The position numbers and the translations under genes were made by a program. A DNA stretch of 16,284 nt from Acidobacteriaceae bacterium (lineage in GTDB: Bacteria > Acidobacteriota > Terriglobia > Terriglobales > Acidobacteriaceae): the NCBI GenBank assembly GCA_030838305.1, contig JAUTWY010000352.1, forward strand, positions 1 to 16,284, in the 5' to 3' direction. Each line of letters starts with the position of its first letter. Position 1 is the first letter of the stretch. Shown here in pieces: positions 1 through 6,302 of the stretch. The notes beneath the pieces were generated by a model, which saw nothing but the letters and a program-made list of their open reading frames with translations, was not told the origin of the DNA and ran no database searches.

Positions 1-1
1 G

Positions 2-1873
2 GGAAAAGAAGCGGAAGCTCCTGACGTGGTGCGCATCATTGAGGAGACCAAGCGGCACACGCGATGCAAATGGAGAGACTTCGGCATTCTTTACCGCTCC
101 CACATCCATCGCGATGAGGTGGTGCAGGAACTGGCGGAGCATGACATCCCGTTCTCGATCGAAGCGATGGACGTTAGCGATACGCCGGAAGTCAGAGATT
201 TGTTTGCCTGTGTCGCGGCGGTGGTGGATGTTCGATCGGATGCCAGTCTTTTTCGAGTTGCCGCGTTGCCGCAATTCAATGTTGATCCGGAACAACTGCG
301 AACTGCATTGCGCGCAATCGCGAAGGACAACAAGGACGGGGCCACCGTTTGGCTGGCCTCTGTATTGGATACGGTGGCCGGGGGCCGTGCCGTGCTGGAC
401 TGCGTGAGCCGAGCACGCGATGAAGTCATCCCCAAGCCAGCCGGGACGCGAGCCGCATTGCAGTTGATTGGAAATCAATTTGGCCTCGACCTCAATTCCT
501 CCGGGTTGCAGGCCGCGCTGACATTTGCCAGCGCCTGGGAGAACAAGGCCACTACTGAAACCGGCGAACTCGGCGAATGGATCCAGTATCTGGATTACTT
601 CCGTGAAGCTGGCGGAGTGATTCCCATGGCCTCGAAACCGGATCAAGATGCGGTTCGCCTGATGACCGCTCACGGAGCCAAGGGACTGGAGTTTTCTCAC
701 GTATTTCTCCTGCGTGCGACCGGGGGCTCGTTCCCCGCCGGTTATCGGGAAAGCCTGGTGGAGTTTCCCCAAGAATTGCGCGATCCGGATTCGGCGGCGG
801 CGGGCGACGACAAGACTCTTCATGATCAGGAAGAGCGGCGTCTGTTCTACGTGGCGATGACGCGCGCCAAAGATTCGCTGCACATCTACGGCAAGCAGGG
901 AATCGGACGCGACAAGAGTCCGGCGGGATACATGCGCGAGCTGATTGCAAACCAGGCGTTGCAACCCTGGCTTCGAGCCCGTGCGTCGCTGCCTTCGCAG
1001 CCCGAGTTGATCGCGATCGCGGCGGGAGCGGATGCGGATTATGCAGAAGGCTCCCGCCTGCCGGCCTGGCTAGCCTTACCCGCGATCGAAGGACTGGACG
1101 CGCGTTTAAGCGCCTCGGCGGTTGAGACCTACGAGACTTGCCCTTTGCAATTCAAGTTTGAACGCGAGTGGAAGCTTTCGCGGCAGCTTCATGCCGCCCT
1201 GCAGTATGGAGCGGCGGTGCACCGCGTGCTCCGAACTTATTACGATTCCGTTCGCCTGGGACGAACAAAAGCAGACGACGAGTTGATCGAACTGTTTCGC
1301 AACGACCTGCTTGCGGCCGGGATTCAGGATGAATACCAGCGCGGCCTGTACCTTGATCAGGGAACGGCGCAGTTGCGGGAATTTCTGGAAGGCGCTCGCG
1401 CAGTTCCAGTTCGGGAGGTGCTGCACACGGAGGAATGGTTCGAGGTGCAGATGGGGGAAACCAAGGTGGCGGGAAGAATTGACCGGATCGACCGCGCCGT
1501 TGACGGAACGGTGGCCATCGTCGACTACAAGACCGGGAAGGCCCGTCCGCAGGAAGACGCGGACGAGAGTTTGCAGCTTTCCATTTATACGATCGCTGCG
1601 CGTGAAAAGTGGGGATACCGCGTGGGCGACGTGGTGTTCCACAATCTTGACGGCAATGTGCAAGTGGTCTCCAGGCGCACCGACTTTCAGTTGGAGCAGG
1701 CGCGGGAACGGGTGCGCGGGGTGGCGCAACATATTAGTGAAGGGAACTTCAAGCCCAAGCTGGGCTTTCATTGCAGCTTCTGCGCGTTTCGAGGACTCTG
1801 TCCCGCGCGGGAGAAGCAGTTGCCAAAAGTCGCCCGCGACGCGATCAAGCTTGCAACGGATCCAATGGAGTGA
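2..1873 (+). CDS. UvrD/RecB-type ATP-dependent helicase-nuclease, C-terminal part (5' end outside window)
   Basis: The frame is open to the left edge, so the Val codon at 26 is internal and the N-terminal Walker A half of the helicase is missing. The visible part holds superfamily 1 helicase motif V (RLMTAHGAKGLEF, about residue 211 counting from nt 26) and motif VI (RRLFYVAMTRA, about 271). A RecB-family PD-(D/E)XK nuclease domain follows, with acidic D486 (GRIDRID) and the D500-Y-K502 core. Cys372 (ETCPLQF) plus Cys583, Cys586 and Cys592 (CSFCAFRGLC) give the one-plus-three cysteine pattern that holds a 4Fe-4S cluster in AddB and Cas4-like nucleases. It should unwind and process DNA ends in recombinational repair, in the cytoplasm. 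In AddAB systems the Fe-S nuclease sits on AddB, which lacks a full helicase. Here intact motifs V and VI are fused to the Fe-S nuclease, so I do not assign addA or addB. A hairpin terminator follows at 1905. Confidence 0.9.
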   Translation, partial: GKEAEAPDVVRIIEETKRHTRCKWRDFGILYRSHIHRDEVVQELAEHDIPFSIEAMDVSDTPEVRDLFACVAAVVDVRSDASLFRVAALPQFNVDPEQLRTALRAIAKDNKDGATVWLASVLDTVAGGRAVLDCVSRARDEVIPKPAGTRAALQLIGNQFGLDLNSSGLQAALTFASAWENKATTETGELGEWIQYLDYFREAGGVIPMASKPDQDAVRLMTAHGAKGLEFSHVFLLRATGGSFPAGYRESLVEFPQELRDPDSAAAGDDKTLHDQEERRLFYVAMTRAKDSLHIYGKQGIGRDKSPAGYMRELIANQALQPWLRARASLPSQPELIAIAAGADADYAEGSRLPAWLALPAIEGLDARLSASAVETYETCPLQFKFEREWKLSRQLHAALQYGAAVHRVLRTYYDSVRLGRTKADDELIELFRNDLLAAGIQDEYQRGLYLDQGTAQLREFLEGARAVPVREVLHTEEWFEVQMGETKVAGRIDRIDRAVDGTVAIVDYKTGKARPQEDADESLQLSIYTIAAREKWGYRVGDVVFHNLDGNVQVVSRRTDFQLEQARERVRGVAQHISEGNFKPKLGFHCSFCAFRGLCPAREKQLPKVARDAIKLATDPME

Positions 1874-1904
1874 TCAGCGCGCGAGCCTTCGCTGCAAAAA
1901 CTTA

Positions 1905-1930
1905 GGGGACGCTTTCGGCGTCCCCCTTTT
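1905..1930. terminator. Bidirectional rho-independent terminator
   Basis: GGGGACGC (1905-1912) pairs perfectly with GCGTCCCC (1918-1925) around a 5-nt loop. On the + strand a T-rich tract follows (from 1927). On the - strand the hairpin is followed by TAAGTTTTT. It therefore can end both the helicase gene (+) and the lysine-rich micro-ORF transcript (-). Confidence 0.8.
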
Positions 1931-1948
1931 CTTTCTCTTGCTGACTTG

Positions 1949-1990
1949 TTAGTGCTTCTTTTTCTTCTTTGCCTTTTTCTTGGTTGCCAT
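1949..1990 (-). CDS. 13-residue lysine-rich micro-ORF (MATKKKAKKKKKH)
   Basis: Reading the - strand from ATG at 1990 to TAA at 1949-1951 gives MATKKKAKKKKKH, with eight lysines in 13 residues. It is far below usual gene-calling cutoffs. The case for it being real is its setting. A GGAAGGGAG Shine-Dalgarno (2009-2001) lies 10 nt before the ATG, a sigma70-like promoter lies about 70 nt upstream (-35 at 2086-2081, -10 at 2063-2058), and the terminator hairpin at 1905-1925 comes just after the stop. The product could be a tiny nucleic-acid-binding peptide, resembling the Lys-rich start of the H1-like protein at 12215, or a regulatory or stalling leader peptide. Alternatively the RNA itself may be the product. 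The + strand shows only a pyrimidine tract here, so chance cannot be excluded. No function is assigned. Confidence 0.45.
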   Translation of the reverse strand: MATKKKAKKKKKH

Positions 1991-2009
1991 TGTTTCTATT
2001 CTCCCTTCC

Positions 2010-2047
2010 ATTTTTCATGGAAAAATCTGCAACGATGTTTTGTTGCA
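2010..2047 (-). promoter_or_regulatory. Two hairpins in the leader of the lysine micro-ORF
   Basis: In - strand orientation, TGCAAC (2047-2042) pairs with GTTGCA (2033-2028) around an 8-nt loop. Then ATTTTTC (2026-2020) pairs with GAAAAAT (2016-2010) around a CAT loop. The second hairpin abuts the Shine-Dalgarno at 2009-2001, so it could affect ribosome access. The first hairpin begins where the promoter predicts the transcript 5' end (about 2050). Confidence 0.4.
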
Positions 2048-2057
2048 ACTTATTGAT

Positions 2058-2086
2058 TGTATAGAGTCATTGAAAAACGAAGTCAA
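2058..2086 (-). promoter_or_regulatory. Sigma70-like promoter reading leftward to the micro-ORF
   Basis: On the - strand TTGACT (2086-2081) and TATACA (2063-2058) are separated by exactly 17 nt. The -35 box matches 5 of 6 consensus positions and the -10 box 4 of 6. The predicted start, near 2051, gives a leader of about 60 nt to the ATG at 1990. Confidence 0.55.
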
Positions 2087-2315
2087 GAGAAAAATGCACG
2101 CAGTGCGGCGTGCGCTGCTGTACCAAAGTCACACAGAGATCAATAGTCAAGAAGAAAATTTAGGTTTCGCTTCCTCAAGAGGCAGCGCGCGCGAAATTCC
2201 GACCGTTCAGATTCACCGGTGCAGTGTTGCGTATGCGTTCATCACGGAGACGGCGAGAATTAACGGCCGACCGTAGCGCTTCATGGAACTTCATCTTTTT
2301 CGCGCGCGGCGCATC
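2087..2315. other. Intergenic stretch with no gene found
   Basis: Between the leftward micro-ORF promoter and the rightward thiolase promoter I see no convincing coding region. There is one hairpin, GCAGTGC (2100-2106) with GCGCTGC (2112-2118), which has one G-T pair and no T tail. Short open frames here lack ribosome sites and family resemblance. Confidence 0.5.
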
Positions 2316-2357
2316 TATAATTGAAGTTGAATTAAAGTTGCGAAACCTTCGCGGGAG
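2316..2357 (+). promoter_or_regulatory. Thiolase -10 box and ribosome binding site
   Basis: A perfect TATAAT lies at 2316-2321, but no good -35 box is found 16-18 nt upstream. GGGAG at 2353-2357 is 8 nt before the ATG at 2366. This supports that start over the out-of-frame ATG at 2359. Confidence 0.5.
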
Positions 2358-2365
2358 CATGATCA

Positions 2366-3562
2366 ATGGCGGCTTTCGATGATGTTGTCATCATTTCCGG
2401 TTGTCGTACAGCGGTAGGAAAGTTTCAGGGCAGCCTCTCGGACTTGGGCGCTCCGCAGTTGGGGGCAGTCGTCGTGCGCGAAGCGGTGAAACGCGCTGGG
2501 TTGAATTCCGATCAGGTCGACGAGTGCATTATGGGCAACGTTCTCCCCGCCGGCCTCGGACAAAATCCGGCGCGGCAGGCGGCAATCTTCGCGGGATTGT
2601 CTCCAGCGACAGGTGCCATGACAATCAACAAGGTTTGTGGCTCCGGCTTGAAAGCTGTGGCTCTTGCAGCGCAAGCGATACAGACTGGAAACAGTTCCAT
2701 CGTGGTTGCGGGCGGCATGGAGTCGATGACTAACGCTCCTTATTTGCTCCCCCAGGCGCGCAAGGGATATCGCTTGGGCAATGGCAAGGTGATTGACTCG
2801 ATGGTTCACGATGGGTTGTGGGATATCTACAACGATTACCACATGGGCGTCACCGGAGAAAATGTTGCGGAGAAATATGGCATCACGCGCGAGCAGCAGG
2901 ACGAATTCGCGGTGAACTCCCACCGCAAGGCGGTGGCGGCATGGAAGGAATGCCGGTTTAAATCGCAGATCGTCGCGGTGGAAATTCCGGCGAAGAAGAA
3001 AGGCGAGGCACCAGTACTCTTCGAGAAAGATGAGTCTCCGCGCGAGGATACAACCATCGAAGCGTTGCGCTCATTGAAGCCCGCCTTCAAAAAAGATGGA
3101 ACTGTGACCGCTGGCAATGCCCCAGGAGTAAATGACGGGGCGGCGGCTGTCGTGGTAACGAGTGCGCAGCGGGCCCAAGAAATGGGCACGCAGCCAATGG
3201 TTCGAATCATGGCGCAGGCCACCAGCGGCGTCGAGCCGAAATGGGTGATGATGGCGCCCGTCGACGCTGTGCGGAAGATTTGGGAAAAGACGGGGTGGAA
3301 GAAAGATGAGGTTGATCTCTACGAACTGAACGAGGCTTTCTCAGTGCAAGCATTGGGTGTGATGCGGGAATTGGGTCTTGATCTGAATAAAGTCAACGTA
3401 AACGGTGGCGCGGTGGCGATCGGGCATCCGATTGGGGCCAGCGGTGCGCGAGTGCTGGTAACTCTGATTTATGAAATGATCCGCCGCAACTCGAAACGCG
3501 GTATTGCTGCGCTGTGTCTCGGCGGTGGCAATGCGGTTGCTATGGCAGTGGAAAGGGACTAG
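2366..3562 (+). CDS. Acetyl-CoA C-acetyltransferase (thiolase II)
   Basis: A cytoplasmic thiolase of 398 residues, the usual length for the AtoB/PhaA/ThlA group, which condenses two acetyl-CoA to acetoacetyl-CoA or runs the reverse cleavage. The nucleophilic cysteine is C91 in NKVCGSGLKAV. The second signature NVNGGAVAIGHPIGASGAR carries H354, and the C-terminal CLGGGNAV carries C384. The 30-residue spacing of His to Cys matches the Zoogloea PhaA pair H348/C378. GGMESMTNAPY and NEAFSVQA are also typical. The gene stands alone on this strand, with a perfect -10 box and a good ribosome site. No 3-hydroxyacyl-CoA dehydrogenase, PHB synthase or CoA-transferase is in view, so synthesis versus beta-oxidation cannot be decided. 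Family assignment is secure; exact chain-length preference is not. Confidence 0.95.
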   Translation: MAAFDDVVIISGCRTAVGKFQGSLSDLGAPQLGAVVVREAVKRAGLNSDQVDECIMGNVLPAGLGQNPARQAAIFAGLSPATGAMTINKVCGSGLKAVALAAQAIQTGNSSIVVAGGMESMTNAPYLLPQARKGYRLGNGKVIDSMVHDGLWDIYNDYHMGVTGENVAEKYGITREQQDEFAVNSHRKAVAAWKECRFKSQIVAVEIPAKKKGEAPVLFEKDESPREDTTIEALRSLKPAFKKDGTVTAGNAPGVNDGAAAVVVTSAQRAQEMGTQPMVRIMAQATSGVEPKWVMMAPVDAVRKIWEKTGWKKDEVDLYELNEAFSVQALGVMRELGLDLNKVNVNGGAVAIGHPIGASGARVLVTLIYEMIRRNSKRGIAALCLGGGNAVAMAVERD

Positions 3563-3568
3563 TAGTTT

Positions 3569-5692
3569 TTAGCTTGAGGATGATGCCGGTCGCAGTGTAA
3601 CGGTGAACACCGCTCCTCCGCCCGGCGCATTGGCGGCGTCGATCGTCCCGTTGTGCTCCTTCATAACCGACTTGCAGATGCTAAGGCCAAGTCCGGTTCC
3701 TCGTCCGGGTCGCTTCGTCGTGTAGAAGGGATCGAAGATGCTCGGCAGAACGTCCGCCGGAATTCCCGGGCCATCGTCCTGAAAGCTTGCCCAAACGGAT
3801 TCCCCGCTATTTCCCAGGCGTATGCGTAGCGTTCCGCGGTCGCGCGTTTCGCGAATGGCCTGTTCCGCGTTCAGGATCAAGTTTAAGAATACCTGCATCA
3901 ACTGGTGCGGATCCGCCTTCACAAAAGGCTGGTTGGGTTCGCGAAGAAAATCTACGGTGATGCTGTTCTTACGCAGCGAGTATGAGTGCAGATTGAGGGT
4001 CCGCTCAACGATGTCCGCCATATTGACAGGAGTTTTTCCTGGTGTCGGCGGAGTGGCAAAATAGGTCAAGTTGTGAACGATCTCGGCAGCGCGGCGGGCC
4101 TGTTGCTGCAAGATGCCAATCTGCTTGCGGGCCGCATCGGTGGTTTGCGAGTCTTGCAATAGTTCGCTAACCCCCAGAATGCTGGTCAGCGGGTTGTTGA
4201 GTTCGTGGGCCACCCCGCCAATCATCGCCCCCATTGCAGCCAAACGTTCGCTCTGGACGATCTGCTGCTCCAGTTTCCGCTCCGTCGTCATGTCGCGCAC
4301 GGAAATGATGACGCCCGCGAGCTTGGAGTCGGCGTCAAAGAGCCGGCTGGCGGAGGCGCGCATGGTGAGCCAGCGTCCATCGCGGTGGCGGGCGCTGAAT
4401 TCCGTGGCGCCGAAACTCCGGTTGCTGGAAATGACGTCGTGATAGAGCGCAGCGAGTTCCGGCGAGTGATCCGCGGTTTCAGAGATTCTCCTGTCCAGCA
4501 GATCTTCCGACTGATACCCCAGCAAGTCGCGTACGCGCGAACTCACAAAGGTGTAATGCTCCTGTAGGTCGACCACGAGAATGAGGTCGGGAAAGCTTTC
4601 GAGCAAGTGGCGGCGGAATTCTTCCTGCTGCAGCAGTTGCCGCTCCAGTTTGCGCCTCTCGGTAACATCGACCAAAGTGCCTTGATAACGAATCAGTTTG
4701 CCGGAAGCGTCCCAAACGGCGCGCGAAGATTCAAGAAAAATGGCGGCCGACCCAGCCTTCTTTCGAAGCATGATCTCTCTTGCACGCACGCCCCCACGAT
4801 CGTCCAGAGCACGGCCCAGCACGGGTGGTTCTGCTCGGTCAACGTTCAGTTCGCTGGGTTCGACCGCCAGCAATTCCTCTTTCGTCGCGTAACCCAAAAT
4901 GGTTACCAGCGCGGGATTGGCATCGAGAAGCCTGCCCTCCGGTGTGCTGAAATAAGCGCCTTCCTGCAGCGTTTCGAAAAGTTCTGTGAAGCGTAGTTCT
5001 TTCTCGTGCTGACCGGTAACATCGCGGCCCAAGACGCTAGCTCCAACCACCTCACCGCCCTTGACGATCGCATTGAGAACACAATCGAAAAACAGCGGCC
5101 TCGAATTATTCTTGAAACGGATGCGGACAGTGCCGGTCCAATGGCGTTTCTCCAGAAAGCGCGAAAGCCCGGCTTCGACGCTCTCGCGGGTCGGTTCTTC
5201 GAGCAGGTCAAAAAATTTCTGGCCTACAATCGCAGTGTAGGGAAGCCCAACAAGTTCACTTACACTCTTGTTGACCGTGCGCAGCGTGCCGTCGAGAGAT
5301 ACGGCGCAAGCGGCGTCCTCGAAAGAATCAATCAGCTCTTTGAAGCTGCGCTGCGACCGGGCAATGACCTCGTTGAGTTGGTCGAGTTGTTCTTCGGATG
5401 GAGCAACGCCGACATGTTGTTGCAAATCCTGGAGCAGCAGCTTCAGTTGAACCACTTGTTGCCGCCGCCCGTAGGCGTAAATAGCTAAGAGCACGGATAA
5501 AACCAACACGCCTAATGCCAACGGACCCAGATGGTAAGGCAGAGTTTCCAGGCGCTCCCAAGCGAGTGCAGCGAAGCCCGCTGCCAGCAGAACCATGAAC
5601 AGAAGGATCCATCGCCACAGCTGAGATTCTTCGCGCTCCAGGTTCTGGGGAGGTCGGGGTTGTCGCGGCGTTTCGGAGGTGTCGTGAATCAT
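3569..5692 (-). CDS. Membrane-anchored sensor histidine kinase with three PAS domains
   Basis: A 707-residue kinase. Two N-terminal membrane helices (about 27-45 and 56-74) have only about 10 residues between them, so there is almost no periplasmic sensor and sensing is probably cytoplasmic through PAS. A coiled linker (75-115) leads to PAS1 (about 116-225), PAS2 (235-345) and PAS3 (363-470). The HisKA domain follows, with the phosphoacceptor H496 in AHELNNPL. The HATPase_c domain has an N-box (LNLILNAEQAI), DDGPGIP at about 639, FDPFYTTK and GRGTGLGLSI at 663. The HELNNPL/FYTTK style is NtrB-like. There is no receiver domain and no response regulator gene alongside, so the partner is unknown. 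The best Shine-Dalgarno (GGAG, 5709-5706) is a rather distant 13 nt from the ATG. The stop lies 6 nt from the convergent thiolase stop. Confidence 0.95.
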   Translation of the reverse strand: MIHDTSETPRQPRPPQNLEREESQLWRWILLFMVLLAAGFAALAWERLETLPYHLGPLALGVLVLSVLLAIYAYGRRQQVVQLKLLLQDLQQHVGVAPSEEQLDQLNEVIARSQRSFKELIDSFEDAACAVSLDGTLRTVNKSVSELVGLPYTAIVGQKFFDLLEEPTRESVEAGLSRFLEKRHWTGTVRIRFKNNSRPLFFDCVLNAIVKGGEVVGASVLGRDVTGQHEKELRFTELFETLQEGAYFSTPEGRLLDANPALVTILGYATKEELLAVEPSELNVDRAEPPVLGRALDDRGGVRAREIMLRKKAGSAAIFLESSRAVWDASGKLIRYQGTLVDVTERRKLERQLLQQEEFRRHLLESFPDLILVVDLQEHYTFVSSRVRDLLGYQSEDLLDRRISETADHSPELAALYHDVISSNRSFGATEFSARHRDGRWLTMRASASRLFDADSKLAGVIISVRDMTTERKLEQQIVQSERLAAMGAMIGGVAHELNNPLTSILGVSELLQDSQTTDAARKQIGILQQQARRAAEIVHNLTYFATPPTPGKTPVNMADIVERTLNLHSYSLRKNSITVDFLREPNQPFVKADPHQLMQVFLNLILNAEQAIRETRDRGTLRIRLGNSGESVWASFQDDGPGIPADVLPSIFDPFYTTKRPGRGTGLGLSICKSVMKEHNGTIDAANAPGGGAVFTVTLRPASSSS

Positions 5693-5752
5693 AGAATTAC
5701 GTGGTCTCCGGCTTAGAGAGCGGCAAGACCATCAAAGAGTTAAACCATCGTA

Positions 5753-5758
5753 ATTATA
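5753..5758 (-). promoter_or_regulatory. Candidate -10 box for the histidine kinase
   Basis: A perfect TATAAT on the - strand (5758-5753) would start RNA near 5746, about 54 nt before the kinase ATG. No good -35 box lies at 16-18 nt, so an activator or a weak promoter is possible. Confidence 0.45.
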
Positions 5759-5893
5759 CCGACCGGGTGGGAACAACCGTGTTTGCTGTTGGAGAGTCTG
5801 GTACGTTGACGTTATCATTCCGGGAAATCACAGGGCAGCATTCGATCGCCTTCTCTAGATTTCCCGAGTTTTCCTCAGTATCCCAGCACAACT

Positions 5894-5909
5894 TGTGACA
5901 TCTGTCACC
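5894..5909. promoter_or_regulatory. CRP/FNR-type palindromic operator candidate
   Basis: TGTGA-CATCTG-TCACC matches the CRP-family pattern TGTGA-N6-TCACA at 9 of 10 positions, and GTGACA/TGTCAC is a perfect 6-bp inverted repeat around TC. It lies about 97 nt before the comM remnant ATG and about 150 nt upstream of the predicted kinase transcription start, so either gene could be its target. Confidence 0.45.
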
Positions 5910-6005
5910 GCCAACCTGGAGTTGCACGGCGTAAGGTAGCTAAATTCCGGAATCAGGCCTTGGTGTGCCGACGGCGGCACGAGGGATGTCTCGCCCGGAG
6001 CACCC

Positions 6006-6291
6006 ATGCTCTACCAGACCCTTAGCGCCGCGATCTATGGCGTCGACGCCAACATTATTCAGGTACAGGTCGACTGCTCCGGCATAAAGACGGACCAGGA
6101 TCACTTCCACACGGTTGGCTTCTGATGCGGCTGTGCGCGAAAGCCGCGACCGGGTGCGTGCCGCTCTGAAGAATTGCGGCTACAGCACTCCGCCCACGAT
6201 TGCGGACAGCGAAGGAAATGCGGCCATCGAGCCCAAGCACATTGCCGAGGCCATCCAGTACCGGTCGCTCGACCGGACTTACTGGACTTGA
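6006..6291 (+). pseudogene. comM: comM (YifB, Mg-chelatase-like competence ATPase) pseudogene, centre deleted and frameshifted
   Basis: ATG at 6006, behind GGAG (6 nt away), opens 39 codons beginning MLYQTLSAAIYGVDANII and ending in HFHTVGF, then TGA at 6123-6125. This is the N-terminus of the ComM/YifB family, where GLPDAAVRESRDRVR normally follows. That continuation is present in a different frame from 6124 (DAAVRESRDRVRAALKNCGY, then STPPT), so two bases are missing or one is extra near 6120-6123. Directly after PPT the text jumps to the family's extreme C-terminus (IADSEGNAAIEPKHIAEA, IQYRSLDRTYWT), stop at 6289-6291. Intact ComM proteins have about 500 residues and carry Walker A/B ATPase motifs. 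Here about 400 codons are gone, so no activity is possible. Intact ComM is a helicase promoting branch migration in natural transformation. The stop lies 11 nt from the convergent peptidase stop. Confidence 0.88.
6254..6286. repeat. Long bulged palindrome at the end of the comM remnant
   Basis: TCCAGTA (6254-6260) pairs with TACTGGA (6280-6286), and inside it CCGGTCG (6261-6267) pairs with CGACCGG (6270-6276). Only a 2-nt loop and a 3-nt bulge (6277-6279) are unpaired. It lies between the ends of two convergent genes and may work as a terminator or RNA end-protector. It lacks a T run on either side. Confidence 0.5.
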
Positions 6292-6302
6292 ACCCTCAGT
6301 AT

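Larger units (their letters stand above)
5693..6005. other. Intergenic region between kinase and comM remnant
   Basis: About 310 nt holding the kinase -10 box, the CRP-like palindrome at 5894-5909, and a 6-bp hairpin GTGCCG/CGGCAC at 5965-5980. The hairpin lies just before the comM remnant's ribosome site (GGAG, 6 nt before ATG 6006). A small open frame at 5701-5898 (+) has no recognisable features, and I do not call it. Confidence 0.5.

Noticed and set aside
5701..5898. 65-codon + strand frame between kinase and comM remnant
   Set aside because: No ribosome site, no domain features, and it covers the kinase promoter region.
5965..5980. GTGCCG/CGGCAC hairpin before comM considered as a riboswitch
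   Set aside because: A single 6-bp hairpin with no conserved riboswitch core visible.
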